DNA of 64,000 nucleotides, taken from an uncultured bacterium. Lineage in GTDB: Bacteria > Actinomycetota > Coriobacteriia > Coriobacteriales > Coriobacteriaceae. Location of the stretch: NCBI GenBank assembly GCA_905215525.1, contig CAJMQJ010000001.1, forward strand, positions 248,001 through 312,000, in the 5' to 3' direction. The position numbers were made by a program, and so were the translations under genes. Below are positions 30,319 through 39,379 of this stretch, in pieces (the first letter of the stretch is position 1; each line of letters opens with the position of its first letter). Below the pieces are notes generated by a model. The model was not told the origin of the DNA, made no database searches, and worked only from the letters and a program-made list of their open reading frames with translations.

Positions 30319-32168
30319 GAAAGATCACTCTCCGTATAGGTTCTTTGGTATCCGAGCAAATATAGGCATATCCCAACGATTATAGAGGATAGGGTTCCCG
30401 CAACCGCCGCCTTGGCGACGACCGCGGCTGCAAGGCTGGCAATTTCCATATGGTGTGCAAGACAGGACGCCGCTGCGCAGCCGATGCCGGTGACAGCGAT
30501 GGCGGCGATTGCGGCAAGGTTTGAGCCCTGATCGGCACGCTTGGCATGCGCATTGAGCAGCGCGGATGACGCTGCGGAAGTTGCCGCGACCAGCACAAAG
30601 GCAGCCCAAAGGAGCGGGTCTCCCAGCGCTGCGGCAACGTTACCGAGCCCCAGCACGCCTCCGGCTGAAAGCGCGACCGTTGCCAGACGGGCAAAAAGCG
30701 CGCCCATGCCCGTTGCCGCGGCGGCGCTTGCCGGGCCGAGCCAAAATGACGCGACGCCGGCGGCGACCCCAGCTGCCAGGAAGGTATTGCCGGTCAGACA
30801 GCCAAGCGCGAGTGCACAGGTGAGCGCGGCGCTCGCGGCAGTCTCGGTGCGACCCCAGGCGATCCACCAACCGGACATGGCGGCGGCAAAGATCACCGCG
30901 ACGGGCAGCATCGACAGGATGCCCTGTGCCTGCATGGTGGCGTTGGCCATGAGCACCAAAAAGCCCACAGCCGAGATGGCCGAGCCAATCTGGGGGGCCA
31001 GGCCAGCCGCCGCTCCGATCGCGATGGCCGCAATGACCAGGCCGGGAAGCGCCGCGACCCCGGCCGTTTGCATCAGCAAAAAGCTAAAGGTGCCGCACGT
31101 TAGCGCCGAGATAGCGCGCATGGTGTAGTCGCGCGCATGGCTCCAGCGCGTGCCCGCCCAGCCGAGTGCGGGGTCGACCTCGATGGCGTCGTCCTCGTAG
31201 TGCGACGGCTCGATATCGTCGAGCTCCTGCTCGTCATCCGAAAGCTCGCCAACCATTTGCTCCAGGCTGCGACGGCCTTCGCGCACGCTGCCCAGACCGG
31301 CAAGGAGCTGGTCGCAAAATGCCTCGATGCTGTTGGGGCGGTCCTGCGGCATGGGGGAGAGCGCGCTCATGAGCACGCTCTCGGCTCCCGGGGGAAAGTG
31401 TGGTATCAGCTCGCTGGGATAGGTGGCGCCGCCGATGATACGGCCGAGCGAGTCGGCGGGCGTGGCCGCCATAAAGGGAGCGCTGCCGCACAGGCCCTCG
31501 TAGATCACACAGGCGAGGGCAAAGACATCAGCGCGTTCGTCGACCGTGCCGGTCTCGATATCGAGCTGCTCGGGCGGCATGTAGCCGATGGTGCCGCCGC
31601 GCGAGCCGCCAAAGCCACCGGCGGACGACAGTCGCGCCATGCCAAAGTCGGTGAGCTTTACATTGCCCGAGTGGTCGATGAGCACGTTGGCGGGCTTAAT
31701 GTCCAGGTGGAGTACGCCATTACTGTGGGCGAAGGTGAGCGCCTGGCCCAGGGCATCGGCAATGGCCGCGGCCTCGTCAAAGGTAAGTGAGTGGCCGTCC
31801 GCGCGGTGCAAAAACTCGGCCAGCGACATGCCATCGACATATTCCATAACCAGGTAGGCATAGGCTGTGTCGTGCGTAAAGTCGATGACCTGCACGATGT
31901 TGGGATGTTGAAGCATGGCGGCAGTGTGCGCCTCGCGCAGGACATCCATGATGTCGCTAGCGGGCATGCCGGCACCGTTGATAAGGGGGATGCGTTTAAT
32001 GGCGACGCGGCGGCGCAGGTGCGTGTCGCGGCAGATCTCGATGGAGCCAAAACCGCCGGTCGCAAGCGTCTCGAGCGGCTGGTACCGCTTGAGCAGCTCG
32101 CGAGAGCTGGTGCCCTCCAAAGGAACGTCCGGCGAGAACCGGGCGGTATGTTGCGAGAAAAGCGGCAT
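30315..32168 (-). CDS. Membrane Ser/Thr kinase with HLD catalytic loop
   Basis: The 617-residue protein has an N-terminal Hanks kinase domain: ATGGFGSI loop at about 36-43, Lys58, DFG at 174-176. About ten hydrophobic segments fill residues ~350-610. The catalytic loop reads VLHLDIKPANV, with Leu155 where RD kinases have Arg, so it is a non-RD kinase that may not need activation-loop phosphorylation. The Asp, Lys and Asn needed for catalysis are kept. It heads the operon in a place where PknA is absent. No PASTA or other known sensor is seen; the membrane part itself may sense. ATG 32168 has GAGGG upstream. Confidence 0.88.
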   Translation of the reverse strand: MPLFSQHTARFSPDVPLEGTSSRELLKRYQPLETLATGGFGSIEICRDTHLRRRVAIKRIPLINGAGMPASDIMDVLREAHTAAMLQHPNIVQVIDFTHDTAYAYLVMEYVDGMSLAEFLHRADGHSLTFDEAAAIADALGQALTFAHSNGVLHLDIKPANVLIDHSGNVKLTDFGMARLSSAGGFGGSRGGTIGYMPPEQLDIETGTVDERADVFALACVIYEGLCGSAPFMAATPADSLGRIIGGATYPSELIPHFPPGAESVLMSALSPMPQDRPNSIEAFCDQLLAGLGSVREGRRSLEQMVGELSDDEQELDDIEPSHYEDDAIEVDPALGWAGTRWSHARDYTMRAISALTCGTFSFLLMQTAGVAALPGLVIAAIAIGAAAGLAPQIGSAISAVGFLVLMANATMQAQGILSMLPVAVIFAAAMSGWWIAWGRTETAASAALTCALALGCLTGNTFLAAGVAAGVASFWLGPASAAAATGMGALFARLATVALSAGGVLGLGNVAAALGDPLLWAAFVLVAATSAASSALLNAHAKRADQGSNLAAIAAIAVTGIGCAAASCLAHHMEIASLAAAVVAKAAVAGTLSSIIVGICLYLLGYQRTYTESDLS

Positions 32169-32325
32169 GGCCAACCCTCGTGCGTTTAAAGTTCGTTTGC
32201 GAGTGGCGGGCGCGGAGCCGAGCCATTCGCGGTGGCATAGATGCTGCTAGTGTAGCACGCTCGGGCAGATGGCGAGGAAACGGGGATGAGGTGGTCCGAT
32301 CGATTCGGGCCGTTTCGGCTCGTTC

Positions 32326-32463
32326 GGAAAGCGCACCCCAGTTTTCAGCCAAATAATGGGATGCGCCTTCCAAATGGGGTGGGCTGCGGAAACTGCATCC
32401 CAGAATATTGGCCTGGAACGGGACGGACTTTCCGAATCGGCGCTCAAAAGGAAACCGCATCCC
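32326..32463. repeat. Second alternating array of GGGATGC...TTTCC units (five copies)
   Basis: Five units start near 32326, 32358, 32388, 32420 and 32450, alternating in orientation with spacing 32, 30, 32, 30. Examples are GGGATGCGCCTTCC and its inverse GGAAACTGCATCCC. The unit and alternating layout match the array at 21460-21658. It fills the gap between the divergent kinase operon and the LuxR-type gene. Bases 32169-32325 and 32464-32580 show no gene. Confidence 0.8.
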
Positions 32464-32580
32464 GCTTTGGGGCGGGGGCTGCGGACAAAAGCCGGACCGT
32501 GACCTGGCTCGGATTGGAGTTAGCGTGAATCGTTGATGTTGGCCGGTGTGGGCATGGAGATAGATGAGCGGCTCGAGCGA

Positions 32581-32586
32581 TATAAT
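32581..32586 (+). promoter_or_regulatory. -10 element of the double-HTH gene
   Basis: A perfect TATAAT lies 20 bp before the ATG at 32606. No consensus -35 is present at 16-18 bp, so activation by a protein may be needed. The predicted leader is very short, and GGAGG lies directly before the start. Confidence 0.55.
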
Positions 32587-32605
32587 GACACGCTATGGAG
32601 GCCGT

Positions 32606-34741
32606 ATGCTCTTTTCCCGCCGTTCTGCTACATTTGCCTGCGCCATTGCGCTTGTCGTAATGGCGGTCACCCCTTATCACCGGTTTTCATCTTCAATCGG
32701 CCTAGCGTCAGGTGCAATGACCTGGCTCGTTATCCTGGGCGCATGCCTCGCGGCGTTTGTTCATGGTGCTGCGCTATGCAAGGGGGGAATGAGAAGGCCG
32801 AGGCATCTCGGTGCCATCGGTGTTTTCCTTGGTGTTATTGCAACGGTTCCCGAATGGGCCGACCTGGCTTTCTATGCTCGCGGAGACTCTATTCCAATCG
32901 TGTTTGCACCGATTTGGTTGTTACATGGCGTTTCGTGTGTCTCGTGCTTTGTTGGGTCGCTGCTTCTCTCATATGTTATTTGGGGCACGGCGGACTCTCC
33001 TTTGACGCAGAGGTCGACACGGACTGACGAAAGGGAAACTCGTCACCCGCAGGACGCGATTTTTACAGAAACAATAGCCGTCATGTCTTGCCTGCTGTTT
33101 TGCTGTCGAGTTTCATGGAGAGTCGTTCCCGAGCCATGGGGGATGCCCCCTGTAACGGCCGCGTCAATTGGCCTTGCGCTTTTAATTCCGTTGGTCTATC
33201 TCGCATTGACTGTGGCCCCGCCGTTTTGCCGCCCTCGTGCCTTTGGCCATGGGCGGCGCGACGTGTTTGCCTGTTCTGTGCTCGTAGCAGTTCCTATTGG
33301 TCTTATTCCGGCTGTTGAGGCGGCATACTTCGCAAGCGATGCCGTGGTCATTGCATTGCTGGCGATGGGGTCCGTTATCGCTGCTGCCTTCGTATGCATG
33401 TTGCTAAGGGGGAAACGGGACAACAATTCGGATATCGCCTGTGCGTCCGACACATTCGATGCGGGGGTGTTTTCCCCTGCCCTGTCGCCTAGAGAAGAGC
33501 AGTTTGTTCGACTGCTGCTCAAAGGGAAAACGCCGGCGGAAATTGCCAAGGAGACGGATACGAAGCCATCGACGGTGAGAACAACGCTTCACCGAGCATA
33601 CGGGAAGGCGTCGGTTGCGGGCTCACGCGAGCTCGTGGCGCTGTTTGCGGGTGAGGGCGATACTGTAGGGCATGAGCTACCGCAGCGGCATGCTGACGAT
33701 ATAGTGGCATCAGCTCGAACGCGCCGGCTGTTTCGATACCTGCTCACATTATTCTTTATCCTCCTTGCGGCGGGGCCCTTGGTAATGGCGGATAGCGATT
33801 GGGGGTCCGGTGTTTCGCGGGCTGTCGCCTTTTCCCTCTTAAGCTACGCATTGGGTCTCGGACTGCTTCTGTCGCTACGCTACGCGGGTGGAAAAGCGAA
33901 TCGTGGCGCTGCGCTGGATAGAGCGGGTGAAGCGATTTGGCTCGGAAGCCCGTACGTATGGGCGGTGCTATCTGCTGTGGAATGGTCTTTTATCTATATC
34001 GCGGCATTGATGTGCATACGCGTTCCGTTGATGGCTGTGCCGGTCCTGTTTTGCGGCGTGGCGTCTACGGCTTCGCTCGCTGTTGGGCTGCGTCCGTTTA
34101 AGGTGCATGCCCATGCTCGGGCTATCGTGCCGTTGGTGTCAATGGGCATGGTTGCCTTAATCTATGCGGTCGCTAGGGGGCGAATCCATGGACTTGCGGT
34201 GCTGACGGGGGTGCTGCTCACATATATAGTGATGCGAAGCTGTCCGCAGCGCAAAATGCTTGGGATATGGATGCTTTGCTTCGGGGCGACGGCTCCTGTT
34301 TGGGCTGTCTTGCTCAATATGGTGCAGGATCTGACGGTTTTCGAGCCGTTGTTCCTCGCGTCGTTGTTGGGGCAAAGTTCGGCTGTCAATGTCGTCGTGG
34401 CAACGGTGATTGTTTGCTGGTCTGTGCCCATGTTCGTTACGCACATCGCGCTCGCCCGCTCGGTTGAGGACGAGAAGGCCGTCTTGGAGTACCGGGCGAA
34501 CGGGTCCACCGAAACGGCCCGCGTGCGCCAGCTGGCCCTGCTTACGTCGCGCTCCCTTTCTGATGTTCAGTCGCAAATTTTGCTGATGACGGCAGAGGGG
34601 GCAACGACAAAGGCCATTGCGGAGGATGTCGGTTACGCTGCATCTACGGTGCAAGCGCTGCGGTCTGCATCTTACCGCCAGTTGAAGATCAAGAATAAGG
34701 CGGAGCTAATTTTATTGTTATCGCAGGTAAATAACGTGTAA
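32606..34741 (+). CDS. Membrane protein with two LuxR-type HTH domains
   Basis: The 711-residue protein is built of two similar halves. Each has a block of about seven or eight membrane segments followed by a LuxR/GerE-type HTH: at about 294-350 (SPREEQFVRLLLKGKTPAEI, TKPSTVRTTLHRAYGK) and at about 646-711 (LSDVQSQILLMTAEGATTKA, YAASTVQALRSASYRQLKIK). Coriobacteriia encode many single-unit proteins of this kind; a tandem double unit is unusual. It likely controls the downstream secretion/ABC genes on the same strand. GGAGG precedes the ATG. Confidence 0.8.
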   Translation: MLFSRRSATFACAIALVVMAVTPYHRFSSSIGLASGAMTWLVILGACLAAFVHGAALCKGGMRRPRHLGAIGVFLGVIATVPEWADLAFYARGDSIPIVFAPIWLLHGVSCVSCFVGSLLLSYVIWGTADSPLTQRSTRTDERETRHPQDAIFTETIAVMSCLLFCCRVSWRVVPEPWGMPPVTAASIGLALLIPLVYLALTVAPPFCRPRAFGHGRRDVFACSVLVAVPIGLIPAVEAAYFASDAVVIALLAMGSVIAAAFVCMLLRGKRDNNSDIACASDTFDAGVFSPALSPREEQFVRLLLKGKTPAEIAKETDTKPSTVRTTLHRAYGKASVAGSRELVALFAGEGDTVGHELPQRHADDIVASARTRRLFRYLLTLFFILLAAGPLVMADSDWGSGVSRAVAFSLLSYALGLGLLLSLRYAGGKANRGAALDRAGEAIWLGSPYVWAVLSAVEWSFIYIAALMCIRVPLMAVPVLFCGVASTASLAVGLRPFKVHAHARAIVPLVSMGMVALIYAVARGRIHGLAVLTGVLLTYIVMRSCPQRKMLGIWMLCFGATAPVWAVLLNMVQDLTVFEPLFLASLLGQSSAVNVVVATVIVCWSVPMFVTHIALARSVEDEKAVLEYRANGSTETARVRQLALLTSRSLSDVQSQILLMTAEGATTKAIAEDVGYAASTVQALRSASYRQLKIKNKAELILLLSQVNNV

Positions 34742-34850
34742 ACGCCTGAGCAATCAACTCAATAGCGGGTGTTTACAGACATCTTTCTCTATTCATGCGA
34801 AGGTTGCCGTGCGTCGACGCATTGTTAACCGCTTTTGATTGGAGAAGGCC

Positions 34851-35363
34851 ATGATTAAGCCAAGGAGCGCTATTGCTCGAATCGGAGTCGGCTTGGTGAT
34901 TGCAGCTGGTCTGTCCCTAGGGGTTCCCGCTGCATCGTTTGCACAAGAGGAGTTTGACACCTCTCAGGTTTCCAGCATTACTCAAAACGCCGATACGGGA
35001 ATTACGACCTGTACGAACAATGCCGATAAGGCATTTAGTTTTCAATGTGCCGGGACGAGTGCAACTGGCTACCGTCAAAAGGATGATTCCTCATCGCTCT
35101 ATCTGGATATCCAGGGCCATACGGGAAATCCGCTTCGGTTATATACAGACGGTGCGTATAACACAAGCGGTAGCGGCAGCATGAATTGTACTCAGGGAAC
35201 GTATCGTTCGAATCACAAGGGACAGTGGGAAATGTATAACCTCGTCCGTGAGAACGGGCGATCTGCGGCGCGACTGACTGCATGGGCGGAGTCTGGCTAC
35301 GGCACTGTTATTGGCGTATGGAGCCCCGACTGCGTCGGGCATTTCCACAAGCTTCCCGCATAG
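34851..35363 (+). CDS. Secreted protein of unknown function
   Basis: The 170-residue precursor has a clear Sec signal peptide (IARIGVGLVIAAGLSLGVPAA, predicted cut after ASFA). The mature part is small, polar and Gly/Ser/Thr-rich, with four Cys that could form two disulfides (TTCTN, FQCAG, MNCTQ, PDCVG). No family is recognised. ATG 34851 follows GGAGA. A two-permease ABC transporter and another exported protein follow on the same strand. That layout resembles small bacteriocin or immunity loci, which is only an inference. Confidence 0.68.
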   Translation: MIKPRSAIARIGVGLVIAAGLSLGVPAASFAQEEFDTSQVSSITQNADTGITTCTNNADKAFSFQCAGTSATGYRQKDDSSSLYLDIQGHTGNPLRLYTDGAYNTSGSGSMNCTQGTYRSNHKGQWEMYNLVRENGRSAARLTAWAESGYGTVIGVWSPDCVGHFHKLPA

Positions 35364-35417
35364 TTGTTTGAAATGGCTCCCTTCCGGCTTTCTGGGTCGG
35401 AAGGGGGAGGAGGACGT

Positions 35418-36299
35418 ATGAACCAAAAGCTCGCAAGATACGAACTGTCGAAAACGATTAGACGTCCAGCTTTTATCCTTGCTCTCTTGATTGCGGTCGC
35501 AGTTGCAATAGCTGCCGCGCTGGAGCCGTGGGCAAATTTGGAAAAAGAGCGCCACAACCTTCTTTCTTTTGGTTACGGCGTTGGCGTGCAAGCCGAAAAT
35601 TATCTCGGTCAAACACGTGAAAGCAGCTTCGGTAACTGGATTGTTGTGAGCGCGAACGCGCCACTGTCTGCGTCGGTGTTTTTCTATGCACTGCCCCTGC
35701 TTGCAATGTTGGCTGGATCTTGGTCGTGTCTCTTTGAGCGTTTGAGTGGTTATGACATGCAGATATGCACGCGCGTTTCCAGAAAGGCGTACGTGAACGT
35801 AAAGATGCTGTCTGCTTTCCTCTCCGCGTTTACAGTGACTGCCATTCCTCTGCTCGTCAATTTCCTGATCGTCTCGATGCTTTTTCCTGCGTATCTTCCT
35901 CGGGTCGATGAGTCGACTTACGTAGGACTTTACCTGCATAGCTACTTCTCCGGTCTATTTTATTCGCATCCTTTGTCATATGTGCTCGCATACACGCTGT
36001 TCGATGCTGTCACGCTCGGGACTTTATCCATGGCTGTAACTGGCTTCTCAATTTTGTTTCGTAGCAGAATCAAAGCGATAATTGTCCCGTATCTGCTAAT
36101 GGTTGCGTGGCATTTTGCAAATGGCTGGATCTTCGGCGTAATGGCTTGTGTGGGGTTTAACTGCAATATCCTCAACAGCATCAGGTCGGAATCGCTGAAT
36201 AACTGGCCAGACATTCGAGCCGGTTTTGCGGAAATCATATTATTGACCCTTGCTTCGTTGGCTTTTTCTGGGGCGTGGAAAAGACGCGAGGTGGTCTGA
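35418..36299 (+). CDS. ABC transporter permease subunit 1
   Basis: The 293-residue protein has about six membrane segments, beginning after a short basic N-terminus (MNQKLARYELSKTIRRPAF). It fits the ABC-2-like permeases used for peptide export or immunity, with no detailed family match by eye. GGGAGGAGG precedes the ATG. Its stop TGA shares its last base with the next gene's ATG. It pairs with the second permease and the ATPase downstream. Confidence 0.72.
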   Translation: MNQKLARYELSKTIRRPAFILALLIAVAVAIAAALEPWANLEKERHNLLSFGYGVGVQAENYLGQTRESSFGNWIVVSANAPLSASVFFYALPLLAMLAGSWSCLFERLSGYDMQICTRVSRKAYVNVKMLSAFLSAFTVTAIPLLVNFLIVSMLFPAYLPRVDESTYVGLYLHSYFSGLFYSHPLSYVLAYTLFDAVTLGTLSMAVTGFSILFRSRIKAIIVPYLLMVAWHFANGWIFGVMACVGFNCNILNSIRSESLNNWPDIRAGFAEIILLTLASLAFSGAWKRREVV

Positions 36300-37135
36300 T
36301 GCTGTTTAGGCTGGTCGCCGCGGACCTGAGGACCGTTTTGAAGAAGAACATCATCACTTTTATTGCAATTGCGGCAGTGACCGTTGCGAACTTGGTGTAC
36401 GCCTACGGATTGTCTTCTGTGTATGGGGTTAGAACGGATACCTTGGGGTTTGCGGATAATCTTGCGCTCGTGTTTGCCGGATCTGCTCCGTTTGAGCCTA
36501 GGCCCGGGGTCATGTTTGTGCCTCCGCTAGGATGGCTATTTCTCATTCTGCTTATTCTCTATACAACACTCGACTATCCGACCGAATCGTTGCACGGGTT
36601 TGGTTTGCAAGCGCTTGTTCGATGCCGGGCAAGAACCCTTTGGTGGGTCTCGCGTTTTATCTTGGTGGCGGCAGTAACGGCATTTTCACTGCTCGTGGTG
36701 GTTTGCTCTGTTGTGATTTGGAGCTTGGTGGTGAGCTCCTCGTTCAGCGCGGTCATTCATGGTGAGTCGCTTCAACTGGCTAATTTGGCGCCGTGGTTTC
36801 TCAAAGCTGCCGAGGCAGATGCGCTGCCGTTTTTCATAGGTCTCTTATTTGCTTTTGAGGCGCTTGCGTTTGCGCAGGCAGCGGTTGGGTTTGTGCTTGG
36901 GTCGTCAGTCTCGTTTGTGGTTTTAATGAGCTACCTGATCTGCTCGGCATATGCACGACATTGGGCGCTATTGGGTAACGCCTTGATGCTGTTGCGCTGG
37001 GGTGGAATTGTCAAAGAGGGAATCGCGGCGGGCTCGAGTGTCTTGTCATCAATTGGGCTTATGTCGTTATGCCTATCGTTGGGTGGACTGTGGTTTCGAA
37101 GGGCCGACCTTATAGAAAAGGGGGACAAGATATGA
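36299..37135 (+). CDS. ABC transporter permease subunit 2
   Basis: The 278-residue membrane protein has about six hydrophobic segments. The ATG overlaps the previous stop by one base, and the stop overlaps the ATPase start by 4 bp, so the three subunits are translationally coupled. The sequence is not closely related to permease 1, so the transporter is probably a heterodimer of permeases with one ATPase type. Confidence 0.72.
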   Translation: MLFRLVAADLRTVLKKNIITFIAIAAVTVANLVYAYGLSSVYGVRTDTLGFADNLALVFAGSAPFEPRPGVMFVPPLGWLFLILLILYTTLDYPTESLHGFGLQALVRCRARTLWWVSRFILVAAVTAFSLLVVVCSVVIWSLVVSSSFSAVIHGESLQLANLAPWFLKAAEADALPFFIGLLFAFEALAFAQAAVGFVLGSSVSFVVLMSYLICSAYARHWALLGNALMLLRWGGIVKEGIAAGSSVLSSIGLMSLCLSLGGLWFRRADLIEKGDKI

Positions 37136-37776
37136 GTGTGATCGTAAGGGGCGTATCGAAGCGCATGGGTAAAAACGATGTCCTGCGCAACGTGTCCATC
37201 GAGGTTGACCCTGGGACTGTGGTCGGGCTTCAGGGGATAAACGGTTCGGGTAAGACCATGCTCATGCGAGCGGTTTGCGGGTTGATCAAGCCTACCGAAG
37301 GCGAAATCTCTATCGATGGCCAAAGGCTTGGGGCGGACATCTCGTTCCCGCCGAGTCTGGGGATGTTGATCGAGGCGCCTTCCTTTTTGGGATATCTGTC
37401 TGGCTACGACAATCTGAAGCTCATCGCTCAGATCAAGGGCGTTGCCACCCCCGAGGACATTCGCTCTGCCCTGCGGCTCGTGGGGCTCGATGCAGACGAA
37501 AAAAAGAAGTTCCGAGCATACTCGCTTGGGATGAAGCAGCGTCTGGGGATAGCTGCGGCAATTATGGAGAAGCCGAAGCTGCTTGTTCTCGATGAGCCAA
37601 CGAATGCCCTCGACGAAGCGGGCGTTGAAATGCTCAAGCGCGTTGTGGCGATGGCGGCATCAACGGGTCGTGAGGTCCTTCTGTCCAGCCATGACGGAGA
37701 GGTGCTCGAGGAACTGGCCGATCGGGTTTACTGCATGCGCGACGGTGCCGTTGTGAAAGTTCGGGAAAGGTCGTGA
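37132..37776 (+). CDS. ABC transporter ATP-binding protein
   Basis: The 214-residue ATPase has Walker A GINGSGKT, signature YSLGMKQRLGIAAAI, Walker B LLVLDEPTNALD, and the switch His in LLSSHD. This LGMKQR-type signature is usual in bacitracin/lantibiotic-type exporters and Nod-like ATPases. The 4-bp overlap with permease 2 shows they act together. Confidence 0.9.
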   Translation: MSVIVRGVSKRMGKNDVLRNVSIEVDPGTVVGLQGINGSGKTMLMRAVCGLIKPTEGEISIDGQRLGADISFPPSLGMLIEAPSFLGYLSGYDNLKLIAQIKGVATPEDIRSALRLVGLDADEKKKFRAYSLGMKQRLGIAAAIMEKPKLLVLDEPTNALDEAGVEMLKRVVAMAASTGREVLLSSHDGEVLEELADRVYCMRDGAVVKVRERS

Positions 37777-38441
37777 GCGCGATGAAGAAGACCCTGTGGA
37801 CGAGAAGATCGGCGCTCGCGCTTTTTTGCTGTGCTGCTGCCGGCCTTGCGGGCATGAGGGTGAGCGTCGTTAACGGGAACCGGACGGTCATTCCTGAGAA
37901 ATATTACGCGGAGGGCGAATGGCTCTCGATGGATGGAGCGTTTCTGGGGTCGAAGGATGTGGTGACTGATGGGTATTCGTTTTGCATAGACGGGGCAGAG
38001 TTGCTCACGCCGCGCGAGTATCTCAAACGAGCACATGACGATTATTCAAAATATGGCACCGTGGATACGAAAACGAGACTGAAGGATGCCGACATCACGT
38101 GCGTTATCGCCGTAAAGATGCGTGTCAGAAATAGGGATAATATCGACGGTGGAATCAAAGCGTATGTTTGGCATCTGGTTCCGGAGTCTGCGCCAAACTA
38201 TGATTTTGTAGTCAATACCGATCTGATAACGCAAGCCATGCCGGTCCTTGGCGGCTCTGCTGCGTTTGCCGTGGAGGTTGGGGCAGAAAACGAGTTGCTC
38301 GTCCCATTTATGATGCAGAACACCAACGACTATTTCGAAGGTTACGAGACCGTCCGTTTTGAGAAAGCATTTCCCGGGACTTACACGATGAAGATGACCG
38401 ATCTGCCGGAGCGGAGGCTCTTAAGGTTTGAAGTGAAATAG
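37773..38441 (+). CDS. Exported or membrane-anchored protein of unknown function
   Basis: The 222-residue protein has a basic start and hydrophobic segment (MKKTLWTRRSALALFCCAAAGLAG) that may be a signal anchor; the paired Cys do not form a standard lipobox. The rest is soluble, with beta-strand character. GTG 37773 overlaps the ATPase stop by 4 bp; ATG 37782 is an alternative. As the last gene of the transporter operon it may be an accessory or immunity protein. No family is recognised. Confidence 0.65.
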   Translation: MSAMKKTLWTRRSALALFCCAAAGLAGMRVSVVNGNRTVIPEKYYAEGEWLSMDGAFLGSKDVVTDGYSFCIDGAELLTPREYLKRAHDDYSKYGTVDTKTRLKDADITCVIAVKMRVRNRDNIDGGIKAYVWHLVPESAPNYDFVVNTDLITQAMPVLGGSAAFAVEVGAENELLVPFMMQNTNDYFEGYETVRFEKAFPGTYTMKMTDLPERRLLRFEVK

Positions 38442-38479
38442 CTCGAGAGCAAGGCAAAACGGGTCCATTGGCGGTACGC

Positions 38480-38517
38480 GCGCCCGATTCCAGGCGCCCC
38501 GGCCCGGAATCGGGCGC
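38480..38517. repeat. Palindrome between two convergent genes
   Basis: GCGCCCGATTCC (38480-38491) is the exact complement of GGAATCGGGCGC (38506-38517). No T-tract follows on either strand. Its place between convergent genes suggests a transcript-end structure. Confidence 0.55.
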
Positions 38518-38546
38518 GGGACGAGGCGCCTTCGGTGTCGGCCGGC

Positions 38547-39263
38547 CTACCGCTTCTTCTTGCTCTTCTTCTGCTTGCGCTGCTTGCCCTTGGTCTCCTG
38601 GGGCTTGTCGCCCTGTTTTGCTTCGGCAGCGGCCTTTTCTGCCTTCATCTTCTTGCGTTTGGTCTCGATGCGGAGTTTTTTGTTGATGCGCGCCTTAAGG
38701 AAGGGACCGAACTGCTCGGCATCGCCGCGGACAAAGGTGTCCTTAGGGATCGTCACGCCCTGGTCGGCGAACATGGCCACAAAGATGCGCTCGCCGTCGA
38801 GCACGTGGTCGAGCTTTTCAAACGGGAAGAACTGCGACTTGCCGCTCGTGCCCCAAACCATCAGGCCGTCCTCGTTGGCGGCGACGCGGCGATAGCGGCC
38901 ACCCATGGACTCGTCGGCCTCAACGGCGTCGATAAAGTCGCGGGCGAGGGTGTGGTGCAGGTTTTTGCTCCACCAGGCCAAAAAGGCGCCGAATACGATC
39001 AAGACGACGCCAAACTTGATCCAGTTGCCGCCGGCCACCAGCATGCCGATGCCGATGAGCGCGGCAATTGCCGCGGCGACATACAGCGAGCCGCGACGCC
39101 TGGGCGAGGCGACCAGGCGGGCGAAGTCGGTGACGAGGTCGTTTTCGTATTGGTACTCGTTGAGGTACAGGATGCCGTCGTCGGCTGCGGCCTGCTCCTC
39201 GAGCGCGACCTCGACCTGGTCGGCTGCTTCGGAGGGAACGAGGTTGCTCTCTGCGTCTGCCAT
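38547..39263 (-). CDS. YcxB-like membrane protein
   Basis: The 238-residue protein has two membrane helices (LYVAAAIAALIGIGMLVAGG and FGVVLIVFGAFLAWWS). A YcxB-type beta domain follows (GLMVWGTSGKSQFFPFEKLDHV, RIFVAMFADQGVTIPKDTF). The C-terminus is very Lys-rich (KGKQRKQKKSKKKR). The family's role is unknown. TAGGAG lies before the ATG. It is divergent from dnaX. Confidence 0.78.
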   Translation of the reverse strand: MADAESNLVPSEAADQVEVALEEQAAADDGILYLNEYQYENDLVTDFARLVASPRRRGSLYVAAAIAALIGIGMLVAGGNWIKFGVVLIVFGAFLAWWSKNLHHTLARDFIDAVEADESMGGRYRRVAANEDGLMVWGTSGKSQFFPFEKLDHVLDGERIFVAMFADQGVTIPKDTFVRGDAEQFGPFLKARINKKLRIETKRKKMKAEKAAAEAKQGDKPQETKGKQRKQKKSKKKR

Positions 39264-39379
39264 GCTCTTTGGACTCCTATCGCGGCGGGCTCGCCGTACG
39301 GGTTATTATGGAATGCAGTATGCCGTGCGACCGCATGGCCGCCGCGGCAACAAGACTCAGTATACCCGGGGGAGCACCC

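Noticed and set aside
34851..35363. Lactococcin-972-type bacteriocin
   Set aside because: The mature part is too long and the characteristic Trp/His/Tyr spacing is not present; the operon layout is only similar in outline.
39264..39379. SRP (4.5S) RNA gene upstream of dnaX, as in some Gram-positives
   Set aside because: The GGAAGCAG-type core and tetraloop are absent.
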